Assembly (NCBI GenBank): GCA_022577435.1
Contig: JAKOON010000006.1
Coordinates: 1,892,001-1,956,000, forward strand
Source of the DNA: Embiotoca jacksoni
Lineage: Eukaryota; Chordata; Actinopteri; Embiotocidae
Direction: 5' to 3'
DNA length: 64,000 nucleotides
A program made the translations under genes and the position numbers. Position 1 is the first letter of the stretch. Each line of letters begins with the position of its first letter. A model generated the notes under the pieces. The model searched no databases. It was not told the DNA's origin and worked only from the letters and a program-made list of their open reading frames with translations. This document shows positions 12,921 to 25,455 of this stretch, piece after piece.

Positions 12921-13399
12921 AGACTACGTGATGGCTATTCAGTTTGAAGAGGTTTGTGTCTCAGTTTCCCCCCTGTATATCCTCTTACTGTCGTGCCTGT
13001 AAGTGTGTGGGGGTGGGGGTGCGGAGAGGACTTCTGACCTAAGCATGACTAAGATCCTGGTTGTTGCCCTGGTTTGTTAATCACTGTTGCAGCTCTCACC
13101 AGCGACACACATTATTTCACACGTCTCACACGACCGGTCCCCACTGTGGGTGTCTCTTTGAACGATCCGCCACGAGACACAAGCAGTCACGATCCGTTAG
13201 ACGGACGAACAGCCGGCGCTCCACGCTCTCAGTGTGAGTGGGTGACCTTCCTCCGAGGGAGGGACGACCCTCATTTGGGCCATTCTCTGGCTGACAGTGA
13301 AGCGCTGAGCGGATCGTAGGTTGTGCTTCTCCGTCGGTTGCTCTCTCCCTTCATTATTAAACCAACAGTCACCTCAAAATTAACACGCTACATCCTCAC

Positions 13400-13943
13400 C
13401 ACAGACTGTATATAAAAGTGTTCGTAGCGTCCGCGTCTGAAAAATTAGGCCGATGCAGAAGTGCCTTAAACTGCAATACCACCGATTGCCACTAGAGGTT
13501 GGCCCCGAAAAGCCTCCGTCTCCGTAGACTCCCATTCAACTTCTCTCATGAAATCATAAGTCATTGAATGTTTTCCACCAGTTATCTCGGTGTTGTTAGC
13601 TAAAGTCCTCCTTCTTATTAGTTTTCTGGCGGTCCATCTGAAAATAATCCTGTCATTAATTAGAAAATAAACTTCAAAAAGGTGTGTTTTTGGGGGCGTG
13701 TCTATTTGATTGACAGGCCTGTGGTGCAGTCAGGTTATAGCTATCGGTGGGCGGGACGTAGTATCGTCGGGTTTCCAATCAGATCACTCAGATCCACCGC
13801 TCGCTCCTCCCCCAGCTCGTCCAAATATGGTCACTTCCTGCTCCAAACCTCTCCGAACTAGCAAAGATGATGACGGACAGAATCTGAACTGGAGGCTTCA
13901 TAACGGACGTTCACAAACCAACGGGTGACGTCACTGCTGGTTG
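13400..13943 (-). repeat. Family A dispersed repeat, complete, with a candidate 8-bp target-site duplication
   Basis: This copy has both ends: cacagactgtatataaaag on the left and gtgacgtcactgctggttg on the right. The 8-mer atcctcac lies immediately outside both ends (13392-13399 and 13944-13951). An 8-bp duplication is the hallmark of hAT-type DNA transposons, but the termini share little inverted similarity and other copies do not show the duplication. Confidence 0.8.
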
Positions 13944-15949
13944 ATCCTCACACAGGTAGGTTCGTACGCTCCATCCGGGAGGTTTTGAATAACCTTTATC
14001 ACGTAGCTGCGGGCTGTGTGCGGTTGTCATCAGCGGTCTCGTTGCCCCCCAGCATCCTGCGAGCGTCTAAATCAGGAGGACGGTGCGTTTGTAGGTGGAG
14101 CCGAGCGCAGCCGGAGATCCTCGGCGGCCTCACACCGCCCCGACCTGTCAGCACGGATCCTCCTGAAGTGGAGCAGCATTAATTTTATTTGCCACACCGC
14201 CGAGGAGTTTACTGCAAACCATGTTGACACGAAGGAAAAACATCTCAACCTGCAGTGATGTTTTGTCTGTTTCATTAGCGAGGCCCAAGGAGGGATGTTA
14301 AAATAAGCTCTGCATCTTTCAGCAGACAGTAAGCAAAACGGGGAAAAGAGTTTCTTGTCGTCGGTCTGCTCACTCTCGGGCTGTCAAATCTGCTTTAAAG
14401 CAGAAGAGGCACTTTCAGCTCTTCTTCCTTGAATTAAGCTATTTTTTTTTCTACGAGTGTCTAAATGGGGCTGTGATTTAAGAGTCTTCTTCATCCATGC
14501 TGACCTGTCTGAGAGAATTAAGGCCTGGCCCGATCAGCCGGCTCCCCGGGGGCTGCAGCAGTTAACTATCAGCGCACTGGTTAGAAACAGACATCACAGA
14601 TGGGCCTCATATGGAGCCGTATGTGATCGTATACGTTAGTAGGTCGTCACGGTACATATGTTATAGCGAGGTCAGCGAGAGGTCACGTAAACAAATGAGG
14701 TGAAGTGATCGCAATTATTACGGAGCAGGAGGTTTTAATTGTACATGTGATGTCCTGGCTCAGAAACTGTCAATCTGGCAGTAAGAACAGGGTTTATCAG
14801 TAACGAGGAGGTCACATGACCCACACGGAGGGTTCTCATTGGTTTGTTGAGGTTACCCAGAGCTCCCAGACACCATCACACGACCAACCTGGTGTCACAC
14901 TAGAGCATGTAATACAGCTGTCGCTCCACTAGAGGGCAGCGTGTCAGCGTGACGGCCAGCTTGAAAAGTAGACGCACATCACATGACACTGTCACATGAC
15001 ACAGGTTGTAGTTCCGGTGCCTCACCAGAACCACGTGTTTTATCTTTCTTAATTGTAACTGCGTTTTTTTTTTGCTCTTCCGTGAGGCAAAACAGTGACA
15101 TTGACATGCTGCCCTCTAGTGGACCTAGTCATGTTCAAAAAAAAAAACAACACGTGGTTACGTTTTAGAAAAGCTGTCTTTAAAAAAAAAAAATAATCCT
15201 TTTTTTTTTTTTTTTTTTTAATCCTTGTCTCCTGGGTGGAAGTCCTCCGTCACCTGACCTTCTAATTCATTCGTGCATGTGTGTTTTCACGGGATCCTCT
15301 GGTGGCCTGAAAGGGGTATTACAGGCATTGTGCTGTCGTCGGCTGCTCCATATGATGATCCGGGTTTCCCGGGCGTCTGGAGGGCTCATGTGCTATCGTA
15401 GCAGTGGATGGTTATTTGACTTAAAAAAAAAAATCTGCTTTTATCATCACAATATTTATTAATTATTTATTATTATTTTGTCTGCGATAAAAATAATAAT
15501 CATTGCCAGTCGTGGGTAAACAAAGCTGTTGTTGAAGCTGGTGCTGCACATCAGTGTTATAATGGTACAGAAAACCCTGAAACACAGAAATAGCTCTATT
15601 TCAATGAGCTGTCTCAAAGGTTCTGATTATAAATGGATAAATAATCTGTAACTACTCCCAACATGTCGGTTGGAGAACTCTTTCACTACTTCAAAGCCTT
15701 GTGAAAGCTGACCCACCGGTCTAATTCATACAGTTGAATTAATTATTTGAGCTGATTGATGGTTGGGACGAGGAGGACAAACCAGATCAATGACAGGTCG
15801 CAATGGATTTCACAGGAGAGAGTTCTGTCAGTCCTCTCAGAGCTCCCGTCCTTCAGCTCGTCAGCTGAGGACCAAATGAGGCCAAACAGACACAAACAGG
15901 ACGATCTGTGTTTTCAACACTGAATGAAGACACGCAGACAAAAAAAAAC

Positions 15950-16181
15950 CACGTCTTTTTTAAGCTTATTTTCTAATTAATGACACGTTTATTTTCAGAT
16001 GGACTGCCAGAAAACTAATCAGAAGGAGTGACTTTAGCTAACAACATTGAAATAGCTGGTGGAAAACATTTATTGACTTTATATTTCACGAGAGAAGTTG
16101 AATGGGAGTCTATGGAGCCGGAGGCTTCTTGGGGCCGACCTCCAGTGGCACTCGGTGGTATTGCAGCTTGAGACACTTAAA
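15950..16181 (+). repeat. Family A dispersed repeat, right-hand half only
   Basis: The match starts at cacgtctttttt aagcttattttctaatt and runs through aatgggagtctatggagccg to gcagcttgagacactt. The 5' half is absent. Confidence 0.8.
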
Positions 16182-16557
16182 TCACTTCACTTCACTACGT
16201 CCACTCTCAAGTCTGCTGGCTCAGATCAGATCGTCTGAACGCTGCTTCAATGGAAGGAAAGAAACTCGAGGAGATCTGACGTCTGTACAGAAGATGATCA
16301 ATGAGTCTGATCAGCTGCAGTTTGATTGAAACAGAATATAAAATAGTTATTCTTCAGTGTTCAGTTGGAGCGTCTGCTGTTTATGTCTGATTATTTACTG
16401 ACTGAACTTTGTCCTCTGTGTACAAGAGCGCGTGCCAGGTGGGGATCATATTTCAGGAAGGTCTCCGTGGCACCGCCCACGTCCTCCCTGCTCACCGAAG
16501 GAAAAAGAACCTCCACCTCTCAGTTGCGTGTCGTCCTGATGAGCGTCTCCCTCCTCG

Positions 16558-16617
16558 ATGGACTCTCAATCTAAATCAGGGAAGGTTTATCTGCAGCCAC
16601 ATAAACCAGGCAGAGTG

Positions 16618-16687
<70 letters not shown>

Positions 16688-18069
16688 CACACGCACACAC
16701 ACACACACACACACACCGTCACTGCTGCGAGTGTCCCTGTTTAGTGTCCTGAGTGTAGAAATAAAGATCATCAGAGAATTTTTAGTTTCACTCAGACCGA
16801 CAGAGAGAAAATATTTGAGCTGCTCCAACTGCTGGTAGATGAGACTTCAGGAATCCAAATGAACAAGTTGAAACACAGCAGAGTCTGCACACATTCCTGC
16901 AGACACACACACACACTGCACACACACAGTACACACACACACTCATATCAGAAAAGAAAATGACTGATTATTAATCATCAACCTGCTGTACGTGTCACTG
17001 GTTAACAAACACTTCATGCAAAAGTTTTTTTTTATTAGAATTCTTTTTTTGTGTCCACATGTATGCAGATGTTTTATAGACAGATGTTACTGAAGCCAAT
17101 ACAGGTGAAAATGAACTAACTCTGTTTATATTTTTCAGTCCATTCAGGAGTTTTTTTGCGACTGATTTTTTCAAAAACTGTGATGGAATTTGTGGAGTTT
17201 AAAGAGAGGGTTTTTTGTGGTAAAATTGCAGGAATAAAAAAAACAACAACTGGAAGTCGAGTTTTTTGTTTTCCCACCTCCCTGATAAAGAGTAATATGT
17301 GGTAACTTCCTGTGATAATAATCCTGCTGCACATCACAGAAATATTTGCCTTGTAATCTGTTTTTCTTTCTGTGTTGAACTTTGAGAACAATCACGGGGC
17401 TCAAAGCAACATTACAAGCTGCTGCAAATATTGTGGCGATCGATTGAATTTGTGTTTTTTTAAAAGCAACACTTAAAAAAAAAAAAAAATCCCAGAATTG
17501 CATTCCCTTTTTTATTTTGTATATGTGTGTGTGTAGGAGGGGAGATTGTGGGGTGGGGTTGTCCTTCCTGTACCTGCATGAAGCAGGATGTGACTAATGT
17601 TTGCCTCCCTGTAACACCGTCGCTGTGTGAAACTTCACCAGTTCCAGGGTGGGGTGGGGCGTGTTCAGGGGTCAAAGGTAACTTCCTGTTTGTGACCTGT
17701 GGTCTGGTTCTGTCTGTGTCTCCGGTCAGAAATGGAAGCCGGTCTGGTTGTCTCTGTTCCCCTCCAGCAGCAGCGCGGCGGGCCGGCTGGAGATCCAGTA
17801 CGCGGGAGGTAAGCCTGTCTCTCTGTGGGGTTCGAAGGTCAGAGCGGCCCTGGTTTTATTGTGGCGGTGGTTGTTTGTGTTGGTGACTCTGCGGTGACCT
17901 CAGTCCGACTCGAGGAACAGGGAGTCGCTCGGAGCTGCTTGGCTCTGCGAGGACTGCGGGAAGTGTCAGCTAGATGCCATCAGACAGCGAGCGGCGAGGA
18001 AGCAGAGGGAGGCGGCTGGACTCGGTCCAACATCTCTCCTCCTCTCAGCTGTAGCCGTCTGAAACAGAG

Positions 18070-18132
<63 letters not shown>

Positions 18133-18844
18133 CTCTGTAACCGGGTCACAACCTACTGAGGAGCATCTCAGGGTCTCTGACAACAAATCAGCTCCTAAAA
18201 CTGACATTTATCTGTTTTATTGACCTTCAGCCTGAGAGGACAGGTTTTAAACCTCTCAGTAGCAGTTCAAAGTCCGTCTGTGTCTCCATCAGCAAGTCAG
18301 AAAGACTTCGATGACTCTGTGACTCTGCTGTTCCTGAACCTGCTTTAAAAACCTCTCAGCTGCAGCTCTGCATCATCTGAAGCTGCAGCAGATCATTTTG
18401 TCAGTGAGTCTTCATCAGGTCTTTGAAGCCTCCTCACTCTGACTGAATCTCCGTCTGCTTCCTGTTTCTTTAACTTTGTTGGCTCCTTGTGTTTTTTCTG
18501 ATAGAAACGTCCAAAATTATAAACACAAAACGCCCCAAATTATCCTCAAAGGCAGGAACCTGAACACAGCACAGACGACTTCCCTCTGAAGTGTCATCTG
18601 GATCTCTAAAAACATCCTGAAGGAGAAGAACAAAACATTTTTGGTGGTTATGAACCAGTAATAGAAGTTTCTCTAAGGGTTTTTGGGAATGATGATGATG
18701 ATGATGCTTAGGAGAGGAAGATCTGTCACAAATGAACAATGGATACGTTGCTGATGTTAAAACTCCATTTCTGAATTCACAGCGAACATCCGAACGTCTC
18801 TCCGAGGAGCATCATCAGTGCTCCTCGCAACCCGAGAGTCATGG

Positions 18845-18934
<90 letters not shown>

Positions 18935-19175
18935 CACAGTGTTACTAAAACTCAGCATCTTCTCAATGTCTCGGTCTGACCTCACATGCAGGAGTGACCG
19001 CGGCTCGTTTTACATGAAGTGAACATGATAAATAATCCAGAGGACATAAAAGTGACAGGAAGTGCAGCTCCAGGATGAAAACAGGAGCTGAGCAGAGTCA
19101 CATGAGTCAGTCATCAGAGGAGGAGGTGGAGAGCAGGTCCACTCAGGAGAAGGCGGCCGTCTTCTCCTCACTGTA

Positions 19176-19257
<82 letters not shown>

Positions 19258-22200
19258 ACAGACTGTACTGACCTGAAAGTGTCTCGGCAGCGAGTCTACT
19301 GGACTCTTCGTCACTTCATGACGAGGAGGGAACTTCCTCCCTCAGACGGAGAGACTCTTTAAGGGAGAGAGACGACTCGTCTCACCGACTGTTTCCAGGA
19401 AATTTGAGATTTCATGAATAAAAATAAAACAAATCTGGGACTGAGAATACTTTATTCATACTGAATATCTGACTTGACATGTTTTCTGAAGAGCACCCAC
19501 CAAACATCAACTGACCGTCTTTAAACAACACCTGCTGCAGACATGAGTGTGAAACTGCTGCCCTCTAGTGTTTGTTCCTGTTTTCACATGTTGGTGGAGT
19601 TTTGTTCTTTTTCATTTCCACCTCCTGGTTTAGTTCTCAGCATGTTGTTCTCCTGACTTGGAGGATTCCTGGAGAAGCAGTAAGACGCTGACTGGTATCC
19701 GACAGGTGACGGAGGCTCAGCGGGTCACTGAGCTCCAACCAAGCGGCAACCAGCAGTGACGTCACCCGCTGGTTTGTGAACGTTACGAAGCCTCCAGTTC
19801 AGATTCTGTCCGTCGCCATCTTGCTAGTTCGGAGCGGTTTGGAGCAGGAAGTGACCATATTTGGACAAGCTGGGGGAGGAGCGAGCGGTGGATCTGACTG
19901 ATCTGATTGGAAACCCGATGATACTACTTCCTGCCACAGGCCTGTCAATGAAACAGACACGCCCCCCCAAAAACACATGTTTCTGAAGCTTATTTTGTAA
20001 TTAATAACAGGATTATTTTCAGATGGACCGCCAGAAAACTAATAAGAAGGAGTGACTTTTGAAATTTTTTGACTTTATATTTTATGAGAAGTTGAATGGG
20101 AGTCTATGGAGCCGGAGGCTTTTTGAGCCAACCTCTAGTGGCACTCGGTGGTATTGCAACTCAAGGCACTTCTTCATCGGCATCATTTTTCCGACCCAGC
20201 AGTTCCGAACACTTTTATATACAGTCTATGATCCAAAATGACAGACTTTTATCTCAGAGCTCCTTTAAAGCTTCTTGATGTAATGCTGAGGTTCTCTTTG
20301 TGGCTACATTCAGACAAAATGCCCCGAGCACCTCCACCTTACAGGAAGTTTGTCACAATGCAACCACTGCAGAAGGAACGTTTACTGACTGAGCTCCATG
20401 TTTCTCTTCAGTGTGGAGCCTGAACTCCTCACTTATTTCATTTCAATGAAATCATCTGCACAAGTGTTTTCCAGAACCTGCTGAGTCAGCTGTAACCGTC
20501 TGTCTGTGCCTGTTTGCATCTTGGATCCTCCAGGAGGCGCTGCAGGAGGGGACACCAGGCGACACCACCAGCCTCACGGGGACAGGAAGCTGAAGGTGGT
20601 GCGACTGTGCGAGCTGATCAGCGTCCTCCGCCTGCCCCCTAACGCCGAGGCGTGCCCCACGGTCAGCCTCTCTGCTGCTCTTCTGGTGTTCCCCGTGTGT
20701 CCGTTAAAAGAATTGCTTCACGCTGTTGGTTGTGCTGTTTGCAGGAGAACATGTCAGCATTCTGTGTGGAGACTCAGGACAGGACGATGGTGTTCGCTGC
20801 TGTCAAAGACGAGTGCTTGGACTGGGTGGACAAACTGTGTCACAGCACCTTCCAGGTGAGAGCACAACAGTGATGTCATAAAGCATCTTTATGGTCACTT
20901 TAATTATGAGTTTGTACAACATGTTAGCAAAAAAGTTAGGACGCTGTGTAAAATGGAAATAAAGACACAATTCGATGATTCACAAATAATGTAAACTCAT
21001 TTAATTTACAATAGACCAAAGATAACATATCAAATGTTGAAACTGACAAATTGTATTATTTTATGAAAAACATTTGATTTGAATTTGATGCCACCAACGT
21101 GTTTCTGAAAAATTGTGCCAGGGTCAATAAAAGACTGGAAAAGTTGTGTTACCCTAAAAAAAAAAAAAACACCTGGTGGAACATCTCACAACTAATTAGG
21201 TTACCTGGCAACAGATCAGTAACATGATTGGATATAAAAAGAGCATTTTAGAGAGGCAGAGTCTCAGCTGTGAAGATGGGGAGAGGTTCATCACTTTCAA
21301 AACCCCAGCATGTAGTCACCTCAGTTCCCAAACATTTACAGAGTGTTGTTAAAAGAAGAGGGGATGCAAAACAGTGGTAAACATGGCCCCGTCCTAACTT
21401 TTGAAAAGTGTTGCTGCCTTCAAATTCAGACAGAGCATATATTTGCTTGATATCCTCTAACTGGTGTATGAAATCCTTTTGGTCCTTTCTACTCTGTGTC
21501 TCCGTCAGAGAGGAGGTGGCTCGGCCTCCAGTCAGCTTCATATGGAGGAGAACCAGATATACGCCTCCGCAGATGAAGGTAACCTTTTTATATGTTTGAG
21601 ATCTGTGTTTTCTTCTGTTCAGGTTCCTCCTTTATCTCAATATCATCAGATCTGCTCTTCTGAATGCATTTCTTACCCATTTTTCAATTCCTTCGTTGGC
21701 ACATTGTGAACCTCCGAACCCCCACAAAATTCCACCATTTATCAACAAATTGTAAAAATTACATTTCTTTCAAATGTCTGTCAGAAAAAAGAACCAAATC
21801 TGAGTTTAAGACAGTGATATTTGCTGGAAATCTCATTAGTCTACATGTGTCATTTAAAATGTGCACGTGAGGAAATCACTGCATGGGCTCAGGAACACTT
21901 CTGAAAAACATTGTCTGTAAACACAGTTCGTCGATGCATCCACAAATACAGGGTAAGAATGGGACTACATTTCACTTTCAAAACGTCAGTGAGTCCTCCA
22001 TCCTGAACCACCGTGCAAGATGACGTGTTAAAAATCCCTCTAAAGTTCAGGACCTCTTTGGGTGTTAACTCCTGAATCTCTTCGGGCACTTTTGTTGTAA
22101 ACTGATGTCAAAACTCTTAACTTGAAATGATCGAAACGCGTTCTGTTTTATTTAAATCGTAATTAATAAAAGGATTTCTTGTGGTCCTTTTCAGCCCCGG

Positions 22201-23375
22201 ATTTCTGGGTTGTGATTCAGAGGTCTGATGCAGCGGCTCGTTGCGGCCTGCAGGGGTCGTACTGGCTGCAGGTGGGACAAGAGGCGCTGGTGCTGAGAGA
22301 ACCACTGAAGAAGAACACTGTTAGAGAATGGCCGTACGAACTGCTGAGACGATACGGAAAAGATAAGGTATCTCAAACAAACAGCTCTCTTTAGAGTTTC
22401 ACGAGGTCAGAAATCTGACAGTAATGTTTGCGTTGGATGGTTTTATATCTTCTCACCTCTCCTGTCTTCCAGCTGGCGTTAACCATCGAAGCCGGCAGAC
22501 GCTGCGACTCGGGTCCCGGGACCTTCATCTTTGAGACACAGCAGGTTGAGACAATATTCTCCCTGATTCAGAGCACCATCAGACGGAAGACTTCAGGCAA
22601 CCAGAACCAAGACGGGGAGAAAGTTATGGTGCCCAACATACGGGCTCATTCTCCCCTCCCCAAGATTCCAGACCTGACCAGCATGGCCGCCATCCTGGAG
22701 GACAAACTGAGGACGCAGGTGAGGAGACCGCCGACGCCAGAGGACGGCGCTGAGGTTCAGCAGGGTCCGGTCAGTCCGTCAGAGTGTGCTGCAGCGCCGC
22801 CAGCTCCTATCACCCTCATGCCGCTCCCATTGGTCCCCACACACGACGGCCCGTCTGCAGGTCATCATGGAGGCCAATCAGACGCCGTCTACGCCGACCC
22901 AGCCGACTGCCTCAAGCCGGTACTGAAACCCCAACCGAGCACCGCTCAGTACGTCGACCCGGCCAGCGTTCTTCCTCTCATACCCCCGAGTTCAAGAGAA
23001 CCGGTGACTCCTCCGCCTCCCGCCTCCTCCGCTGCAACTTGCTGCCCGGATCCGGTCTACTCCGAGGTGTACGACAGCATCGGCACGGACCGGAACCGGA
23101 CCGCCCCCCTGACCAAAGGAGAAACAAAGAGTTCTGCAGATGGTGAACCCATCTACACCGAACCCGTGAGCCACAAAGAGAGAGAGTCTCAAACAAGTGA
23201 AACCAAACCCGACCCGTTCACCCACCTCTACGCTCGGGTCCACAAGACGGCGCCACCGTCTGGTCCCTCTTCATCTCCCAACACCTCCTCCTCCACCTCT
23301 GCTGCCTCCGCCAGCGGGACCACAACAGATGAATCTCTCGATGACATCATCTATGAAAACTTGGGCGTCATTTAA
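16558..23375 (+). CDS. dok3: Docking protein (DOK3-like): PH, IRS-type PTB and tyrosine tail
   Basis: Seven exons join in one frame: 16558-16614, 17730-17808, 20534-20661, 20745-20855, 21509-21578, 22195-22367 and 22473-23375 (1,521 nt, 506 residues). All junctions are AG/GT and in phase; the donor at 20662 (GTCAGC) is weak. Exons 1-4 encode a PH domain (about residues 1-125, with KWKPVWLSLF and KLKVVRLCELISVL). Exons 5-7 encode an IRS-type PTB domain (about 150-240, with FWVVIQRSDAA, WPYELLRRYGKDK and EAGRRCDSGPGTF). The last ~265 residues are Pro/Ser rich with tyrosine motifs YADP, YVDP, YSEV, YDSI, YTEP, YARV and a terminal YENL. In the DOK family the PTB binds phosphotyrosine receptors and tail tyrosines recruit SH2 proteins. 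YENL fits the GRB2 site known in DOK3, and EACP in the PH domain resembles the ESCP of DOK3; DOK1 is the main alternative. The start is the first ATG of a frame ending at a good donor. Confidence 0.85.
16615..16720 (+). repeat. (AC)n microsatellite next to the dok3 exon 1 donor
   Basis: Perfect and interrupted AC repeats start at about 16620, directly after the donor hexamer GTGAGT of dok3 exon 1, and run to about 16716. Confidence 0.95.
17135..17420 (+). repeat. Dispersed repeat B, copy 2, in dok3 intron 1
   Basis: It is co-linear with 11100-11460 (tttgcgactgattttttcaa, gtaaaattgcaggaat, ccctgataaagagtaat). Confidence 0.55.
18070..18130 (+). repeat. (CA)n microsatellite in dok3 intron 2
   Basis: About 30 uninterrupted CA units. 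Confidence 0.95.
18846..18933 (+). repeat. (GT)n microsatellite in dok3 intron 2
   Basis: About 43 uninterrupted GT units. Confidence 0.95.
19176..19256 (+). repeat. (GT)n microsatellite in dok3 intron 2
   Basis: About 38 GT units preceded by a short tatgta variant. Confidence 0.95.
19747..20230 (+). repeat. Family A dispersed repeat in dok3 intron 2, near complete
   Basis: It starts at caaccagcagtgacgtcac and ends at tatacagtctatg. It lies 300 bp upstream of dok3 exon 3 in the sense orientation. Confidence 0.9.
20915..21417 (+). mobile_element. Non-autonomous DNA transposon in dok3 intron 4
   Basis: The left end reads caacatgttagcaaaaaagt then taggac, and the right end reads gtcctaacttttgaaaagtg then ttgctg, so an imperfect terminal inversion around AGTTAGGAC is visible. 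The interior is the same as the elements at 56030-56490 and 62310-62770 (ggtggaacatctca, taggttacctggcaacagat, gaagatggggagagg). A long coding frame is absent, so it is internally deleted. Confidence 0.7.
21868..21960 (+). mobile_element. Fragment of transposase-coding DNA in dok3 intron 5
   Basis: The stretch reads gaaatcactgcatgggctca, ggaacacttctgaaaaac and gttcgtcgatgcatccacaaa. I recognise this from memory as part of the transposase region of the fish element whose end contains gaagatggggagagg, the element seen in the previous intron. It is short and has no intact frame. Confidence 0.5.
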
Positions 23376-23589
23376 CTCCACTGTTTGTGTCGCCGGACGT
23401 CGTCTGCTGTTTAACACGACATGCTCGCATTTCTCCTGCATGAATGTTTTCTCTTAAATCTTTTTGCATTTTTGTTATTGTTTCTAAAAGAAAGCACTAT
23501 CATCCATTCAGATGCTGATATGTTAAACACAAAACAGCATGGGGCACGGTCCGAGTTCAGCTGCATGTTACATACGAACCAAAATTACA

Positions 23590-23990
23590 GCGAGTTTTCC
23601 TGAACGCAGCAGGAGGAAGCAACAACCTTCCTGAGGAAGTTTTCAGCACCTGAGTTCCCCACATTTTTGTGACAACTGGAACAGTATTAACTTCTCAAAG
23701 ATGACATAATGCATCGATTATAATTGAATATTGACTCTGGTGGAACTTGAACCCATAACCTTTGATTCGCTTCTTTGGCATTTAACCAGAAGTCCAATGC
23801 GCTGGCCATTGCACCACAGAGCCACGTGCCTGCTGGAGAAGCCTGTTGCCATGGCGCCACAGTTCAGGGTGGTGTGTGTCCTCATGGTTTCAAAAGAACT
23901 GAAACAAAGTGACAGAGGGGGAAGAAGAGCACACTAAATACGGCAGGGAGGGAAGGTCAACGAGGGACAGGTGAAACTAATCAATAACTA
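23590..23990 (-). repeat. tRNA-Arg-associated dispersed repeat
   Basis: The left flank (cctgaacgcagcaggaggaag, aacttctcaaagatgacat) and right flank (gcagggagggaagg.caacga, gggacaggtg) are shared with 40395-40775. The core is the tRNA-like sequence at 23731-23823. Confidence 0.75.
23731..23823 (-). pseudogene. tRNA-Arg(UCU)-like sequence with intron, probably a pseudogene
   Basis: On the minus strand it starts GGCTCTGTGG, has a D arm GTGC..GCGC, anticodon-loop sequence CTTCTG (anticodon TCT), about 19 extra nt after the anticodon as in intron-bearing tRNA-Arg(UCU) genes, and a closing CAGAGTC that pairs with the start. The T stem is damaged (ATGGG against TCCAC leaves an A-C mismatch and a G-T pair) and the T loop reads TTCAAGT. 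It is embedded in a dispersed repeat, so I treat it as a pseudogene. Confidence 0.65.
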
Positions 23991-25455
23991 ATTAGTCGTG
24001 TGTCACTACAGAAGATAAAACAGCTGTTTTTGTTATTTTGTGTTCTATACATTTTTTTGAAAATATATATCTATATTTTTCATTTGTATGAACAAACTTA
24101 ATTTTTTTTGAGCAGGCTAAAATGTTGATGTGTTTTTTTCCACAGCTGTATATACAGCATCAAAAATAAGTGTTTTTAAAAAAAATATTTTAGATAATAA
24201 TATAAAATGTTATCATCACTGTGGATATTGTTTGTCTAAATCATCTTACACACACTAAATATTTTCTGACAAACTGCTTTTACATGAATTCCAGAAGGTG
24301 TCGTCTCAAAATTTTAAGGCATCTTGTGTACATTTCTGACACCGGCTACTGTGTAGAAAGAGAACGGGTTGAAACCCACAAGTTTCGTGACGTACGTCGT
24401 CTTTTCAAGACGTCCCGTCATCTTTCTGCTTCCATCCTTCGAGTCTCGTCTTCCATTTGATTTCCCTCCTTGTCTGTAGACTCTAAATCCAGTTCTAACA
24501 TATAAAACACACAGGTTACTAAAACCTGGTGTCATTTAGAGGTGCAGTAACATGTTGCTTCCACAAGGGGGCGCAGTACATTATGTCTACATCTGAGGCG
24601 GTAGAAAGTTCTCCCTCCAGTCCTTGTCGAACTCTGCTGAGAACTGACTTGTGCATTTGTTGGTATAAAACGTCACAGACTCGTGCTAAAAATGTTTAAC
24701 GTTACCGCTGATCAGCAGTTTTGTCCGACGTCCGTCTGTGAGCGTGACGGAGGCGGCTTCTGACGACGGGAAACCGGCGAGTTAAAGGCCGTTTTCTTTG
24801 TTAGCATAGCGAGAAACCGTACTCTACATTAAAAAAATGAAACAGTCAGGGCTATAAAGATGTTTTTTTTTTTTTTTTTTAATGTTTCCAACCTACTTTG
24901 GAGCAGATGGTGTCATTTTTATTAATGATCTCAAAGACCTTTAATGCTAATAGCTACTTAACACTAACCACAAAGTCTCATAGCTTACGAGTGCTAATCG
25001 TTACTGCTGAAGTCTAGCTAACACTAATAGTTATATTTAGAAATTCATCCGACAGTTGAAATATTATAACTGGCATTGATTTTAGCGATATTCTAAATAA
25101 AAACACAAGTTAAAGTGTCATATTAGAAACTGAGAACAGAATAATACCAACTGGGAGACTGAAGAGGGATCAAAATAAACCTGACAGCGTGTCTTTGGAT
25201 CATTTTATAAACTAATTTATCTCTGCTGGTTTTCTAATAATTTGTTTTTTACTTCTAGTTTACATTGAAGTATACATGATTTGTTTCCCTCCCAAAAGGG
25301 GGCGGGGCCGTGTTGCAAGCCAAAGTTCCTGGACGTGCTGGTCTGATTGTACTGTGTTTCATTGTTTTAGTTTTTTTCTTTATAAAATAGCAGTGAGTGA
25401 ATGTGTACAACAGTAAATGGAGCTGTTCAGTCACATGATTTCCTTGTATTTGCAG

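Larger units (their letters stand above)
6261..16557. other. Gene-poor intergenic region between the exon at 5900 and dok3
   Basis: Apart from the family A copies, the TTAGC-rich array and the other repeats listed separately, I see no coding exon. There are poly-A/T tracts (10570-10590, 11117-11142, 15181-15222), pyrimidine-rich stretches (6350-6430) and short unsupported frames. The region separates two divergently arranged genes by about 10.6 kb. Confidence 0.5.
23376..25455. other. dok3 3' flank, no further gene seen
   Basis: The stretch contains the dok3 3' UTR (end not determinable by eye) and a tRNA-Arg-associated repeat (23590-23990). The rest is AT-rich DNA with poly-T at 24864-24882. 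The short frames have no family features. Confidence 0.45.

Noticed and set aside
13710..13928. 72-codon frame beginning MTGLWCSQV, seen also at 12413-12643
   Set aside because: It recurs in both orientations because it is part of repeat family A; frames in other copies are broken or differ.
16102..16329. Short frame with MGVYGAGGFL, also near 20096 and 46481
   Set aside because: The same peptide start occurs wherever repeat family A occurs, so it is repeat-derived.
23731..23823. Functional tRNA-Arg gene
   Set aside because: The T stem has mismatches and the sequence sits in a dispersed repeat; the copies at 36183 and 40558 are also truncated or carry damaged D-stem or position 33.
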